DNA of 64,000 bases, taken from a bacterium. GTDB lineage: Bacteria > Bacillota > Bacilli > Lactobacillales > Streptococcaceae. Numbering within the stretch: the stretch's first letter is position 1; each line of letters starts with the position of its first letter. A model generated the notes under the pieces. The model made no database searches. It was not told the origin of the DNA and saw only the letters and a program-made list of their open reading frames with translations. The stretch lies in assembly GCA_905221205.1 (NCBI GenBank), contig CAJNCG010000001.1:372001-436000 (forward strand), read 5' to 3'. Of the stretch, positions 28,462 through 41,044 are shown piece by piece. Position numbers and translations under genes: made by a program.

Positions 28462-29565
28462 CTACTCCTCTAATAGTTTTTCTACTTGTTCGATTTGTTT
28501 GGCAATTGTAAATTGTTGAATGAATTGGCTAGCCTCATCGACATCGAAGTTTGAGGCAGATGTCATGTAGTTTGTAATTGCCTGAGCTGCCTCTTGATTG
28601 CTCTCAATGATTTGTCCAAATCGACCTTCTTGGGATAATTCCTCAGCCCCTCCAACATCTGTAGAGACAAAAGGAAGTCCCAGACTCAAGGCTTCAACAT
28701 ACACTCCAGGAAAACCTTCTTGCTTAGACATAGACAAGAGAACTTTCGTCTGAGATAAATACTGATAAGGATTTTTTTGATAACCAAGGAAATGAACATA
28801 GTCCTCAAGTTCATACTCTTTGACCCGTTTTTTCAGTTCCTCTTCCATATCACCAGCACCTATAAAGTAAAGGTGGTAGTTTTTTCCTTCTTGGTGTAAT
28901 AGTCGTATCACTTCCACCACACGGTCAGAACCCTTATTTTCCTCAATACGTCCAATGGTACAGATACTTTGAGGTGCAATATCGATATCGATCTTCTCTT
29001 GAGATTTTTCTAGAATAGTCTTAAAATCATAACCATTGTAGACCGTCTGTAATTTTGAAGCATAATCTGGGTAGACTTCCTTGATAGAATTACTGGTCTT
29101 TCTTGAAATTCCTACAATGGTATCCGCATCATCCAACTGGCGTCTATGTGATTCCCTTTTTGAGCTATCCTTAAGAAATTCTTCAATACTTCCATGAATC
29201 CAAGATATCTTCTTGACTTCTTTTCTTTCAGAGAACAAAAGCGGTGGATTCATAATTGTAAAGGAAACTTCAACATCATAGGCATCTTTCACAAGCAAGC
29301 GCCGAGTCAGTCTTGGAAAATAAATTCTCATTCTCCACAAAAGAGCTCGTAACCATCTGGCTTGGCGATAATCCTGAAGAGATTTTAAAATTCGTACATG
29401 TTTCGGAACAGATTCATATCCCTTGTCAAAATGCTCCATTTCAAGAATATCAATATCATACTTTTCTGGATCCAGATTTGAAACAATGGTAGATAAAATC
29501 TTCTCTGCTCCACCCCCGAGAGAAAAAGACCACATAAAAAATAAGATTTTTTTCTTAGCCACCAT
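28462..29565 (-). CDS. family 4 (group 1) glycosyltransferase
   Basis: A GT-B enzyme of 367 residues starting MVAKKKILFFMWSFSLGGGAEK, with the C-terminal donor-binding signature EGFPGVYVEALSLG (the E-x7-E motif, about 282-295). Start at 29565 is preferred to the longer frame because AAGGGAG lies just ahead. It overlaps licD3 by 11 bases, so translation is probably coupled. Likely builds the teichoic-acid repeat on undecaprenyl phosphate together with the neighbouring GT2; donor and acceptor unknown. Confidence 0.88.
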   Translation of the reverse strand: MVAKKKILFFMWSFSLGGGAEKILSTIVSNLDPEKYDIDILEMEHFDKGYESVPKHVRILKSLQDYRQARWLRALLWRMRIYFPRLTRRLLVKDAYDVEVSFTIMNPPLLFSERKEVKKISWIHGSIEEFLKDSSKRESHRRQLDDADTIVGISRKTSNSIKEVYPDYASKLQTVYNGYDFKTILEKSQEKIDIDIAPQSICTIGRIEENKGSDRVVEVIRLLHQEGKNYHLYFIGAGDMEEELKKRVKEYELEDYVHFLGYQKNPYQYLSQTKVLLSMSKQEGFPGVYVEALSLGLPFVSTDVGGAEELSQEGRFGQIIESNQEAAQAITNYMTSASNFDVDEASQFIQQFTIAKQIEQVEKLLEE

Positions 29566-30400
29566 ATTCTCCCTTGTATTCTGTATAAGACTTATCCATA
29601 TCAGCGATGACAGCATCATGATGCGGTAGCTGCTTGTCTGCTGGTGGTGGTGTCATATAATCCCCAAAAGCAGTGCTGAGATAAGCATCATAGCCAACTG
29701 GAATAGGCATCTCTGTTTCTTCAAATGGTAAAAAGAGATTGTCTTCAAAAGATTCGATTGGGTACTTGTTTCTCATGTAGCCCGGGCCTGAGCATAATTC
29801 TGTAATACCATCGCTCTCAGCCAGTCTATATTTAGTCATTTCTTTCTCAGCTTTTTTCCAAATGCGATAACGGAGAGATTTTGGCGTCACGCCCAGTAAA
29901 ATACGGCTTCCCCATTTCATGAGAGCGCCATGCTTTTCTGGAACAGTTTGTGCACAAAAAAGTGAATAAATCAAGGCCCAGCGAACCTGTTTCTTCCGCT
30001 CAGCTGGATTTTTCGGATAATAATCCAAAGGCAACACATCCAAGGCCAAACCATGTGGTAAATTCAAATCCTGCTGATAAGGCTTGATACAGGTGGTTTC
30101 CTTGTCACGAATGGTAATAAAAAGATTGCGGTCGACAAAATCCTTGTGACTCTTTGACAAGAAATAACGCTCATCTGCATAGCGAGGCCATAATTCTGCT
30201 AATTTTTCATAATCTTTGCGGGGCATAAAAAAGTCTAGGTCGTCGTCCCAAGGAATAAAGCCCTGGTTTCGAAGAGCACCAATAGCACCTCCACCACAGA
30301 GATAGCAGAGCAAATCATGTTCTTTACAAAAAGCCACAAAATATTCAGCCATCTCCAGACTACGAGCCTGAATTGCTTTTAAATCAGTCATATTGTTCAT
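29555..30400 (-). CDS. licD3: LicD-family phosphocholine/phosphosugar transferase (LicD3-like)
   Basis: A 281-residue LicD-family nucleotidyltransferase-fold protein. The hallmark GAIRHQGFIPWDDDLD-type segment is here GALRNQGFIPWDDDLDFFMP (about 41-60), whose aspartates bind metal. In pneumococcus LicD1 and LicD2 attach phosphocholine and LicD3 is proposed to act on the ribitol-phosphate or related step. First gene of the operon, behind an extended -10 promoter. Its exact acceptor is uncertain. Confidence 0.85.
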   Translation of the reverse strand: MNNMTDLKAIQARSLEMAEYFVAFCKEHDLLCYLCGGGAIGALRNQGFIPWDDDLDFFMPRKDYEKLAELWPRYADERYFLSKSHKDFVDRNLFITIRDKETTCIKPYQQDLNLPHGLALDVLPLDYYPKNPAERKKQVRWALIYSLFCAQTVPEKHGALMKWGSRILLGVTPKSLRYRIWKKAEKEMTKYRLAESDGITELCSGPGYMRNKYPIESFEDNLFLPFEETEMPIPVGYDAYLSTAFGDYMTPPPADKQLPHHDAVIADMDKSYTEYKGEYGG

Positions 30401-30423
30401 TATTCTTTCTATCGTATCGTTTC

Positions 30424-30432
30424 ATTATACCA
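30424..30432 (-). promoter_or_regulatory. licD3 operon promoter
   Basis: Extended -10: TGG TATAAT on the minus strand (TATAAT at 30424-30429), 25 bases before licD3. No clear -35. Confidence 0.55.
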
Positions 30433-30464
30433 CAAATAAGGGGTGAAAATCTATTGTAGACTGT

Positions 30465-30516
30465 AAAAAATCAAAGCCTGACTGCTAGATAAATAGCCTT
30501 CAAACTTTGATTTTTT
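30465..30516. terminator. terminator between psr and the teichoic-acid operon
   Basis: Perfect 12-base arms AAAAAATCAAAG (30465-30476) and CTTTGATTTTTT (30505-30516) with a structured 28-base loop. It separates the psr transcript from licD3. Confidence 0.8.
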
Positions 30517-30526
30517 CTGTCATATC

Positions 30527-31837
30527 TTATCTCATTCCCATTTGGGCAAGCTTGGTTTGATATTTATTTTGATCTACTAAGAGTGCCTGTCCACCATAGA
30601 CATCATAGGCATCTACCCAATCACCTAGTTCTGGAACTGTTAATCTCTCAATGCCAATTTGCGCTCCATCTAGGAAGGATAAACCATTGGTCAATAAGAA
30701 ACTATAAGGAACATTCGTAGAGGTCATCCCAAAGACCTTACCGAGTGCTTCTGATCCAGTAAAGAGTTTAGTTGGATCCTTAAGTTGCTGCAAAACAGCT
30801 GTCAACACTTGCTGTTGTCTCTTGGTACGACCATAATCACCTTCGTCATCATCACGGAAACGTGCATAATTGAGCAAGGTTGAACCGTTCATCTGCTGTT
30901 TCCCAACTTTGATAGTCTGGGTTGGAGACTCTGTTTCTGTAGCATGCAAATCATCTCCCACCGTAGCTTCGGTTAAAGGTTGACCTTCCAAGGTTGAGAA
31001 TTTGGCATCAATCGTCACTCCATCTGGGAAGAGAGTGTCAATAGCGGTTGCGAAGGCCTGGAAATCAACCAAAGCGTAATATTTAATATCCAAGTCAAAA
31101 TTGTCTTTTAGGACTTTTCGGACCATTTCAGCCCCTTTTTGTCCTTCCTGTTCACCTAGTTCATAGGCCACATTCAACTTATTATCGGATTGCTTTCTAC
31201 CATTAATGACTTGGCTGTAACCGTCTATATAAACCAAATTATCACGCATGAAGCTGACTAGCTTGATTTTCTTATCTGAGCCACCAACGTTTAGAACCAT
31301 AATAGAGTCCGTTCTCGTCTCAGCACTATTTTGGCCAATCCGTCCATCCGTTCCCATAATCAAAATATTGACCCCATCCTTGGTATCTTGACCATGAAAA
31401 ATTTCTACTTGAGCTGCTTTTGCATTGGCAGATTTGGTTGGATCAGCATTTGAATAGCCTTTTAGGAACATAAAAATCATGCCAAAACCGACACAGGCTA
31501 AAAGGGCAAGCAGTCCAGCAAAAATACGACCCCAACGAATTTTACGTTTTTTAGATTTAACCTTTGGTTGAGAATGACTTTTCTGGTATTTTTTTGCACG
31601 ACTACGGTTACCATAGGATGGAAGAGGAGACTGATTGATTGGTTCCATGAAAGACTCTTCCATATCATAATTTTCATTATGAATTTCTGGTGAGACTTCA
31701 CTACCGCCAGCCATATTTAACTTACCTTGCAGGTAAGCAAACTCTTTTTTCTCTCGCTCATTGAGGTAATGAATGTTCTTAAAAAGATAGTCATAGCGCA
31801 ACTGCTCATGATGACTTAAGGGATTTTCTTTACTCAT
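30527..31837 (-). CDS. psr: LytR-CpsA-Psr (LCP) family protein
   Basis: LCP proteins transfer undecaprenyl-linked polymers, such as teichoic acid or capsule, to peptidoglycan. The 436-residue protein has a long basic cytoplasmic N-terminus (about 1-100), one membrane helix (about 105-127) and the outer LCP domain. Conserved parts are NILIMGTDGR, ETRTDSIMVLNV and YARFRDDDEGDYGRTKRQQQ, with the arginines that bind the lipid phosphate. The ATG overlaps the pheA stop by four bases. Its closeness to the tar operon suits a role in wall teichoic acid attachment. Confidence 0.92.
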   Translation of the reverse strand: MSKENPLSHHEQLRYDYLFKNIHYLNEREKKEFAYLQGKLNMAGGSEVSPEIHNENYDMEESFMEPINQSPLPSYGNRSRAKKYQKSHSQPKVKSKKRKIRWGRIFAGLLALLACVGFGMIFMFLKGYSNADPTKSANAKAAQVEIFHGQDTKDGVNILIMGTDGRIGQNSAETRTDSIMVLNVGGSDKKIKLVSFMRDNLVYIDGYSQVINGRKQSDNKLNVAYELGEQEGQKGAEMVRKVLKDNFDLDIKYYALVDFQAFATAIDTLFPDGVTIDAKFSTLEGQPLTEATVGDDLHATETESPTQTIKVGKQQMNGSTLLNYARFRDDDEGDYGRTKRQQQVLTAVLQQLKDPTKLFTGSEALGKVFGMTSTNVPYSFLLTNGLSFLDGAQIGIERLTVPELGDWVDAYDVYGGQALLVDQNKYQTKLAQMGMR

Positions 31838-32678
31838 CTTCTCTCCTTTCCATGGTCTGATATTGGATAAATAGGATAGGCACCCAAAACTTTATACTGG
31901 ATTCCAATGGCTTCTAATTCTTTTTGGGCAAAGTGGACCAGGTCCTTATCAGTATAGTCCACATCGATAATGAAAAAGTATTCTCCCAGTGCTGTCTTGA
32001 GTGGCCGACTTTCAATTTTTGTCAGGTCAATTCCTCGCCAAGCAAAAGTTGAAAGGGCCTTGTAAAGTGCGCCAGGAAGATTGTCCGGTAAGGTCAGGGC
32101 CAAACTCATTTTTTCAGTTTGTTCCTGCAAGGGAATAGCTGCACCTTCAGCTCCCAGAACCCAGAAACGCGTGAAATTGGCTTCCATTTCCTGAATATCC
32201 TCAGCAATCAGTTCCAAGCCATATTCTTCGGCAGAACTTCTAGGAGCAATGGCTGCATAAGGCTGGTCTGGATGTTCGGAAATAAAGCGGGCCGCATAGG
32301 CTGTACTGGCTGTCACCTCAATTTGAGCATCTGAATACTGTTCATCGATGAATTTCTTTCCTTGAGCCAAAGCCTGTGGGTGTGAAAAAATCTTCTCAAT
32401 CTTAGTGTGACCTGGAACCACCATCAACTGCTGATGAATGGGCTGAACGATTTCTGCTACTGCTTGAATGCGAGCTTGATGAAAAAGGTAGTCCAAGGTT
32501 TCGTGAACACTACCCTCGATAGAATTTTCAACTGGTACCACAGAATAGTCCACCAGGCCTTGCTCATAGGCCTTGATAACATCTGTAATGTTGGCAAAGG
32601 CCTGCAATTCCTCATGAGGAAAAGCTGTCTGCACAACGTGGTGTGAAAATGATCCCTTGGGACCTAGATAAGCAATTT

Positions 32679-32682
<4 letters not shown>
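31834..32682 (-). CDS. pheA: prephenate dehydratase
   Basis: Makes phenylpyruvate from prephenate. The 282-residue monofunctional enzyme begins KIAYLGPKGSFSHH, contains VPVENSIEGSVHETLDYL (about 51-68) and ends with an ACT domain carrying the ESRP phenylalanine-binding motif (about 222-225). Joined by four-base overlaps to aroK upstream and psr downstream. Confidence 0.96.
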
Positions 32683-34861
<2,179 letters not shown>

Positions 34862-34871
34862 GATTTTCTCC

Positions 34872-35975
34872 TTATTTAACAACGACTGTGTAGTCGGTGT
34901 TTTCTGTTATGAGGTGTTCGGCTCGTTCTAAATCTTGAGCATTTTTAAATGAAATTTGTAGAATCCCGTGAATATCCTCACGGTTTTCCTCGTTGATGTG
35001 GATGTTAACCAAGGAAGTTCCACGTAGCAGTTCCAAAATCCGCAAGATGACATCTTCTTCGTCGGGAACATCGACATAGAGGTCATAAGAACTATCCACA
35101 CCTCCACGCTTATGGATTTCCATGGCCTGCCGTTGCTCCCGCGCTTGATTGAAAAAGTTCCAGATTTGCTCTTCATCTCCCTTGCTGATGGCTTGTCCAA
35201 CCTCGTCTAAGCGCCCCTTGAAATCCTCAATTCGATCCAGAATAGTTTCACGATTAGACAAGAGAATAGAAGTCCACATACCCGGCTCACTTTCTGCAAT
35301 TCGGGTCATATCTCGAAAACCACCTGCCGCAAAGCGCCTTGCCATCTCATGTTCTTGAGCATAAACCGCGGTCTGCCCCATGAGACTAGAAGCTAGAATA
35401 TGAGGAAAATGGCTAATCTGAGAAGTCACACGATCATGCTCCTTGGCATCAATCTCGATAAAGCGAGCATGAAGACCTGAAAGCAAGTCCTTCATTTCCT
35501 CAAGCGTATCAGGACTTGTCAGGCTCGAAGGTGTAAAGATATAATAGGCATTTTCAAAGAGATTGACATCCGCAGAAGCTGCTCCTGTCTTATGACTACC
35601 AGCCATGGGATGGGCCCCGACAAAGCGAACAGGCTTGCCAACCAAATATTGCTCCGCCGCATCTACGATGGATGACTTGGTCGAACCAGCATCTGAAATA
35701 ATCACACCTTCTTTCAAGTCCAAGTCGGACAACTCCTTAATGAAAGCAATGGTTTGTTTGATTGGCAAACTGAGGATAATGATATCTGCCAAAGGAGCAA
35801 AACTGGCAAAATCATCCGTTGCACGGTCAATCATGCCTTCTTTCAAGGCAATATCTCTCGAAGCTTGACTGCGATTATAACCTAAAATTTCATAATCTGG
35901 ATGATCGCGTTTGATACCAAGTGCCATAGAGGCACCAATCAAACCAAGACCTGCGATATAGATTGTTTTTGCCAT
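34872..35975 (-). CDS. tyrA: prephenate dehydrogenase
   Basis: Oxidises prephenate to 4-hydroxyphenylpyruvate for tyrosine synthesis. The 367-residue protein has the NAD motif [12 protein letters not shown] (9-20), [12 protein letters not shown] (about 119-130) and a C-terminal ACT-like domain (about 295-365) that probably gives tyrosine feedback. Gap of nine bases to aroC. Confidence 0.95.
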   Translation of the reverse strand: MAKTIYIAGLGLIGASMALGIKRDHPDYEILGYNRSQASRDIALKEGMIDRATDDFASFAPLADIIILSLPIKQTIAFIKELSDLDLKEGVIISDAGSTKSSIVDAAEQYLVGKPVRFVGAHPMAGSHKTGAASADVNLFENAYYIFTPSSLTSPDTLEEMKDLLSGLHARFIEIDAKEHDRVTSQISHFPHILASSLMGQTAVYAQEHEMARRFAAGGFRDMTRIAESEPGMWTSILLSNRETILDRIEDFKGRLDEVGQAISKGDEEQIWNFFNQAREQRQAMEIHKRGGVDSSYDLYVDVPDEEDVILRILELLRGTSLVNIHINEENREDIHGILQISFKNAQDLERAEHLITENTDYTVVVK

Positions 35976-35984
35976 AGGAACTCC

Positions 35985-37151
35985 TTAATAGTTCTTTGTA
36001 TAGTCTCGGTGTTGGGCTACTACTTCTTTTAGTTCCTCAAGATTATCTGATGAGAATTTTTCAAGGATTTCTTGTGCTAGAACCGTTGCCACAACAGCTT
36101 CCATAACCACACCGGCAGCTGGAAGAGCGGTCGGATCACTTCTCTCCACGGTTGCCTTGTAAGGTTCGTGGGTTTCGATATCCACACTCATAAGAGGTTT
36201 GTAGAGTGTAGGAATGGGTTTCATGACGCCACGAACAACAATAGGTTGCCCATTAGTCATACCACCTTCAAAGCCACCCAAATTGTTGGTACGGCGAGTA
36301 TAACCATCTTCTTTAGACCAGAGAATTTCGTCCATAACTTGGCTACCTTTGCGGTAACCAGCTTCAAATCCAAGACCAAATTCCACCCCTTTAAAGGCAT
36401 TGATAGAGACAACTGCCTGAGCCAATCGCGCATCCAATTTTCTGTCCCATTGGACATAGGAACCAAGGCCGACTGGAACACCTCCGACGACTGTCTCGAC
36501 AACTCCACCGATGGTATCACCGTCACGTTTGATTTGGTCAATATAGTCCTTGATTTCCTGTTCTCTTTCTTGGTTGACAATAGAAACTTCAGACTGGGCA
36601 GCTCGTTCCTTAATCTCAGCCACTGTCAAATTTTCAGGTACATCGATTTCCTTACCACCAAAGACCACGACATGGTTAGCAATCTCCATATCCAGTTCAG
36701 CCAAGAGGCGTTTGGCTACAGCCCCGACTGCCACTCGCATGGTGGTTTCACGAGCTGATGAACGTTCCAAGGAATTTCGCAAATCATCAAAACGGTACTT
36801 GATGCCCCCTACCAAGTCGGCATGACCGGGACGTGGATGGGTGATTTTACGCTTGCTTTTAAGGCGTTCTTCAATGTCCTCTGCAGACATAATGTCCAGC
36901 CATTTCTGGTGGTCCTTATTGATGACATCCATGGTAATAGGAGCCCCTGTTGTCTTCCCATGGCGAACGCCAGAAGTAAAGACAACCTGGTCACTCTCAA
37001 TCTTCATACGACCACCGCGACCGTAGCCACCCTGACGGCGTTTGAGGTCCCCATTGATATCCTCAGCTGTCAAAGGAAGTCCAGCTGGAATTCCTTCAAT
37101 AATAGCCGTCAGACGCGGGCCGTGTGATTCTCCTGCAGTTAAATATCTCAT
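35985..37151 (-). CDS. aroC: chorismate synthase
   Basis: Last common step: forms chorismate from EPSP with reduced FMN. The 388-residue enzyme begins [12 protein letters not shown] and carries [24 protein letters not shown] and [18 protein letters not shown]. These are all standard signatures. Nine bases separate it from aroB. Confidence 0.97.
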   Translation of the reverse strand: MRYLTAGESHGPRLTAIIEGIPAGLPLTAEDINGDLKRRQGGYGRGGRMKIESDQVVFTSGVRHGKTTGAPITMDVINKDHQKWLDIMSAEDIEERLKSKRKITHPRPGHADLVGGIKYRFDDLRNSLERSSARETTMRVAVGAVAKRLLAELDMEIANHVVVFGGKEIDVPENLTVAEIKERAAQSEVSIVNQEREQEIKDYIDQIKRDGDTIGGVVETVVGGVPVGLGSYVQWDRKLDARLAQAVVSINAFKGVEFGLGFEAGYRKGSQVMDEILWSKEDGYTRRTNNLGGFEGGMTNGQPIVVRGVMKPIPTLYKPLMSVDIETHEPYKATVERSDPTALPAAGVVMEAVVATVLAQEILEKFSSDNLEELKEVVAQHRDYTKNY

Positions 37152-37160
37152 ACACTCTCC

Positions 37161-38228
37161 TTATTTTACCAAGTAGTCTTTCATCTCTTCCAGAGAAACT
37201 GGGTGAATGGTCGCTGAACCGAGCTCTGGTACCAAGACCAATTTCAAGGTATTGCCACGCGCTTTCTTGTCGTGAGTCAAAGCTTGATAAAGCTTATCTA
37301 CATCCCAGTTTTCATAATCAACAGGTAGTCCAAATTTCTGACACATCTCTGTGATAGACTGGGTAATGCCAGCTGGCATGATGCCTTTTTTCTCAGCAAC
37401 CTTGGATATCTGCACCATTCCCATAGCCACAGCTTCACCATGCATGACCTTGCCATAACCGGCAGTCGCTTCAATAGCATGGCCAATGGTATGGCCAAAA
37501 TTGAGGTAAAGGCGAACACCATTATCCAACTCATCCTCAACAACCATCTTGCGCTTGACCTGACAAGAATGTTCAATCAAGGTCTCTGCATGCTCCAAAA
37601 TGCTCTCTACAGAACCATCCAGCTCCGTCAAGAGAGCCCAAAGTTCTGGGTCCTCAATCAAGCCATACTTGATGACCTCACCCATTCCTTCAATCAACTC
37701 TCTCTTTCCAAGCGTTTCAAGGACAAGCGGATCAATCAGAACCCCATCTGGTTGGGCAAAAGTTCCTACCATATTCTTGGCAAATGGAGTATTGACGCCT
37801 GTCTTTCCACCGATAGAAGAATCAACCTGAGCTGTCAAGCTGGTCGGTATCTGAACAAAATGAATGCCCCGCATATAGGTAGAGGCCACAAAACCAGCCA
37901 GGTCTCCAACGACACCACCACCAAGAGCCACAATTCCATCGCTACGAGTCAGCCCCTGCTTAACTAGAAATTCATAGACTTTCTGAACAGTGGTTAAATT
38001 TTTTCTTTCTTCGCCTTCTAAAAAGTCAAAAACAGCTACCTGAAAACCAGCATCTTCTAGGCTGAGCTTGACCTTCTCTGCATAAAGAGAAGCTACATGG
38101 TTGTCTGTTACAATGACCACTTTTTGCGGTTGCCAGAGTTCTCGCAACCACTGACCAGCCTGGGCCAGACAACCTTTTTCAATCTGAATATCATAAGGAT
38201 GATGCGGAATATCGATTCTGATTTTCAT
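37161..38228 (-). CDS. aroB: 3-dehydroquinate synthase
   Basis: Cyclises DAHP to 3-dehydroquinate using NAD and a divalent metal. The 355-residue enzyme shows [19 protein letters not shown] (about 102-120), [19 protein letters not shown] (about 128-146) and the metal ligands E..H..H in [20 protein letters not shown] and [10 protein letters not shown]. Part of the same operon. Confidence 0.97.
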   Translation of the reverse strand: MKIRIDIPHHPYDIQIEKGCLAQAGQWLRELWQPQKVVIVTDNHVASLYAEKVKLSLEDAGFQVAVFDFLEGEERKNLTTVQKVYEFLVKQGLTRSDGIVALGGGVVGDLAGFVASTYMRGIHFVQIPTSLTAQVDSSIGGKTGVNTPFAKNMVGTFAQPDGVLIDPLVLETLGKRELIEGMGEVIKYGLIEDPELWALLTELDGSVESILEHAETLIEHSCQVKRKMVVEDELDNGVRLYLNFGHTIGHAIEATAGYGKVMHGEAVAMGMVQISKVAEKKGIMPAGITQSITEMCQKFGLPVDYENWDVDKLYQALTHDKKARGNTLKLVLVPELGSATIHPVSLEEMKDYLVK

Positions 38229-38246
38229 AGGAGAATCTCCCTTTCT

Positions 38247-39101
38247 TTATTGGTATTTTTCTATTAAGGACTGCCAAATTTCTTCTGTTGGCATTTCCTT
38301 GCCTGTCCACAGTTGAAAGGCTTCTGCAGCTTGATAGAGCAACATTCCCAGACCATTGACGGCGGGATTTCCCTGACTTCTAGCCCATTTCAAAAATGGG
38401 GTTTCAAAGGGTTGGTAAATAATATCTGCTACTAAGAGAGTTTCTGGTAAGACTATGCTTTCAGAAACTGGAGACGACTGGCCATCCATCCCTACACTTG
38501 TCGCATTGACAAGTAAATCCGACTCGACAATCCTTGCTTGCAGTTCAGAAACATCTTCTAAAGCATACAAGTCCACTTTAAAGCCTGTTTGCTCCTGTAA
38601 CTTGTCTAGGTAAGGTCTTGTTTTTTCCATAGAAACTGAACGAACAAAGACTGAAATCTGACTGACGCCATCCAAAATAGCCTGTGCCAAGATTGATTTA
38701 GCCGCACCACCTGCACCCAGCAAGGTCATCTTCTTACCTGTAATTGTAAAAGAAGGCAAGCTCTTAAAAAATCCCTTGCCATCTGTATTATATCCAATTA
38801 AATTGCCATTCTCATTGACAACCGTATTAACCGCACCAATCAAGCGCGCTTCATCGCTCAGCTCATCCAAATAAGGAATCACTTGCTCCTTATAGGGCAT
38901 GGACAGGTTGATTCCAAACATCTGGTAGCGACGAATATTGACCACTGTTTCTGCCAAGTCACCCGCTTCAATCTCCCAAGCTACATAAGCACCGTTGGTA
39001 GCTGTCGCCTCAAAGGCACTATTGTGAATAAAGGGGGAAATAGAATGCTTAATAGGATTGGCAACAACTGCAGCTAAACGTGTATAGCCATCAAGCTTCA
39101 T
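38247..39101 (-). CDS. aroE: shikimate dehydrogenase
   Basis: Reduces 3-dehydroshikimate with NADPH. The 284-residue enzyme has [13 protein letters not shown] (about 15-27), the catalytic lysine in [12 protein letters not shown] (about 64-75), [11 protein letters not shown] and the NADP site GAGGAAKSI. It overlaps aroD by eleven bases. Confidence 0.96.
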   Translation of the reverse strand: MKLDGYTRLAAVVANPIKHSISPFIHNSAFEATATNGAYVAWEIEAGDLAETVVNIRRYQMFGINLSMPYKEQVIPYLDELSDEARLIGAVNTVVNENGNLIGYNTDGKGFFKSLPSFTITGKKMTLLGAGGAAKSILAQAILDGVSQISVFVRSVSMEKTRPYLDKLQEQTGFKVDLYALEDVSELQARIVESDLLVNATSVGMDGQSSPVSESIVLPETLLVADIIYQPFETPFLKWARSQGNPAVNGLGMLLYQAAEAFQLWTGKEMPTEEIWQSLIEKYQ

Positions 39102-39768
39102 CCAAAATCTCCCTGATTTTTTTCATGTTAGCTAGGGAAATCTGACCTGGGGCACTGGCCTCATCCAGGCTAGCAAAGGACCAGCTAGAACCCGTCACAT
39201 CCGCAGTGATACGAGAGACCTTGCCCACCTTACCCATAGAAATAGTTACATATTCCTGCTCAGGATTGAGAGTTTTAAAGCCTCGTGTATAGTTCATTAA
39301 GTCTAGCACATCCTGCTCCGTGTGAGCCATCACCGCAACCTTAACAAGTTTTGGATTTAAGCTCGTCAACTCTGACAAGATTTCCATCATATTTTCAGGT
39401 GTTTCTTGGAAATTGTGGTAACTCAAAACGAGATTTGGGAAGTCCAGCATTTCCTCAAAGACATCCTTGTAGCTATAATACTCAAAATCAATATAGTCTG
39501 GTTGATAGAGTTGCGCCACTTCCTTGATTAGATGGATATATTCTTCTGGAGAAAGTTCGATTTCTCCCCCTTCAGCGCGAGTTCGCAAAGTGAAAACCAA
39601 CTCACGACCTGCGAATTTTTCAAAAATAGCTGGAGCTACCTGCAAAATCGCTTCCTTAGGCAGATAGTCGGCGCGCCATTCAATGATATCAGCATCCTGA
39701 TACCTCGTGGCATCCAGGGCCTGAGCCTCCTCTAAACTTCTTGGCATTACTGAAACGATTAATTTCAT
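39091..39768 (-). CDS. aroD: 3-dehydroquinate dehydratase, type I
   Basis: Dehydrates 3-dehydroquinate through a Schiff base. The 225-residue class I enzyme has IEWRADYL (about 29-36), [11 protein letters not shown] (about 59-69), the His in [10 protein letters not shown] (about 117-126) and the catalytic lysine in [11 protein letters not shown] (about 143). Its ATG overlaps the methyltransferase stop by four bases. Confidence 0.95.
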   Translation of the reverse strand: MKLIVSVMPRSLEEAQALDATRYQDADIIEWRADYLPKEAILQVAPAIFEKFAGRELVFTLRTRAEGGEIELSPEEYIHLIKEVAQLYQPDYIDFEYYSYKDVFEEMLDFPNLVLSYHNFQETPENMMEILSELTSLNPKLVKVAVMAHTEQDVLDLMNYTRGFKTLNPEQEYVTISMGKVGKVSRITADVTGSSWSFASLDEASAPGQISLANMKKIREILDEA

Positions 39769-40928
39769 TTACTAACCTTCATACTAATCACCTTGAGGTA
39801 ATTACTACTTTCATCTTTTTTATTATAGGCGAAATCTGCTGGAAGACCGTATTTATTTAAAATATGGTAACTTCTTCCTGCAAAGCCTTTATCAATTTGT
39901 TCTGTAAATTTCTGGCGGGAAACATTGGCAGCATTGGTACTGGCAATGATGATTCCTCCCGGATTTAAAATCTCAAGACTTTGGGAAATCAACTTGTGAT
40001 AATCCTTGGCCACAGAGAAAGTTTGTTTTTTGTTCCGAGCAAAGCTAGGCGGATCTAGGACAATCACATTGTAGGTCAAGCCTTTTCGTTTGGCATATTT
40101 GAAATACTCAAAGACGTCCATGACTATAAAACGATGGTCATCTGTGCTGAGCCCATTTGCCTGAAAATGCGCTTGAGACAATTCTCGTGAACGTTTGGCT
40201 AGATCAACAGAAGTTGTCTGACTTGCTCCTCCCATGGCCGCAGCTACTGAAAAGGCTGCTGTATAAGAAAACATATTGAGCAAGGATTTGCCCATAGCCA
40301 AACCGTCAACTAAGCTACCACGAACCTCGTGCTGGTCTAGGAAAATCCCTGTCATCAAGCCATCATTCATAAAGACTTGATACAAGACACCATTTTCCAA
40401 AACAGTGAAAAAGTCAGGTGCTTCTTGACCATAAACATGAGCAGATTCATAATCCAATCCCTTAAAGCGGATCTTCTCATAGGCTCCTAAAACCTCAGGA
40501 AAAACCTGTCTAAAGGCTTCTGAGATAACATTGCGAATCTGATAAACATAAGAGTTATACCAAGAAAAGACAGCATAGTCGCCATAAAGGTCCACTGTTA
40601 GACCGCCAAAGCCATCCCCCTCTTGGTTAAAGAGACGAAAGGCAGTTGTCAAATCATCTTGATAGTAGGCGCTTCTCTTTTCTTTAGCTTGTCTAAACAG
40701 CGTTTCAAAGAAAGCTTGATTGAAGGTCACCTTGTCCTTACTGACTAACCAGCCCAAGCCCTTGTTTTGCTGAGAAAGATAGGCAGTCCCAAGAAAGGTT
40801 CCATCTTGACTATGGACTTCTACTTCCTGATCCTTGAGATTGACATTCTCAAGATCGCTGGCTTCTAGTAAAACCAGACCTTTGGCAAGCTTTTTTTCAA
40901 CCCGCTTACTGACTCTTATTCTATTCAT
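39765..40928 (-). CDS. class I SAM-dependent rRNA methyltransferase (RlmI-like)
   Basis: A 387-residue protein with an N-terminal PUA-like domain (about 1-75) and a Rossmann methyltransferase domain. [16 protein letters not shown] leads into [20 protein letters not shown] (SAM motif I) and [17 protein letters not shown] (motif IV, about 278-295). RlmI in E. coli makes m5C1962 in 23S rRNA; the exact target here is inferred. MNRIRV at 40928 fits a start because the -10 promoter hexamer lies only seven bases upstream, so the transcript would be leaderless. First gene of the aro run. Confidence 0.85.
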   Translation of the reverse strand: MNRIRVSKRVEKKLAKGLVLLEASDLENVNLKDQEVEVHSQDGTFLGTAYLSQQNKGLGWLVSKDKVTFNQAFFETLFRQAKEKRSAYYQDDLTTAFRLFNQEGDGFGGLTVDLYGDYAVFSWYNSYVYQIRNVISEAFRQVFPEVLGAYEKIRFKGLDYESAHVYGQEAPDFFTVLENGVLYQVFMNDGLMTGIFLDQHEVRGSLVDGLAMGKSLLNMFSYTAAFSVAAAMGGASQTTSVDLAKRSRELSQAHFQANGLSTDDHRFIVMDVFEYFKYAKRKGLTYNVIVLDPPSFARNKKQTFSVAKDYHKLISQSLEILNPGGIIIASTNAANVSRQKFTEQIDKGFAGRSYHILNKYGLPADFAYNKKDESSNYLKVISMKVSK

Positions 40929-40935
40929 AGCTACC

Positions 40936-40964
40936 ATTATATCAAATTTTTAGACAATTCTCAA
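40936..40964 (-). promoter_or_regulatory. promoter of the methyltransferase-aro run
   Basis: TTGAGA (40959-40964), 17-base spacer, TATAAT (40936-40941) on the minus strand, ending only seven bases before the ATG. Confidence 0.75.
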
Positions 40965-40985
40965 AAAAGAAACAACCCTTGCTTT

Positions 40986-41014
40986 TTTACTCTTCTTTTA
41001 AAAAATGGTATACT
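40986..41014 (+). promoter_or_regulatory. promoter of the LtaS-like gene
   Basis: TTTACT (40986-40991), 17-base spacer, extended TATACT (41009-41014, preceded by TGG) on the plus strand. Confidence 0.75.
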
Positions 41015-41044
41015 AATACTAATTAAAAATTAGGAAGTAAATGT

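Noticed and set aside
36168-36758. 196-codon plus-strand frame opposite aroC
   Set aside because: It lies entirely within the aroC coding region on the other strand, with no binding site or recognisable domain; aroC is certain.
37440-37967. 175-codon plus-strand frame opposite aroB
   Set aside because: Opposite the conserved aroB signatures; no supporting signal.
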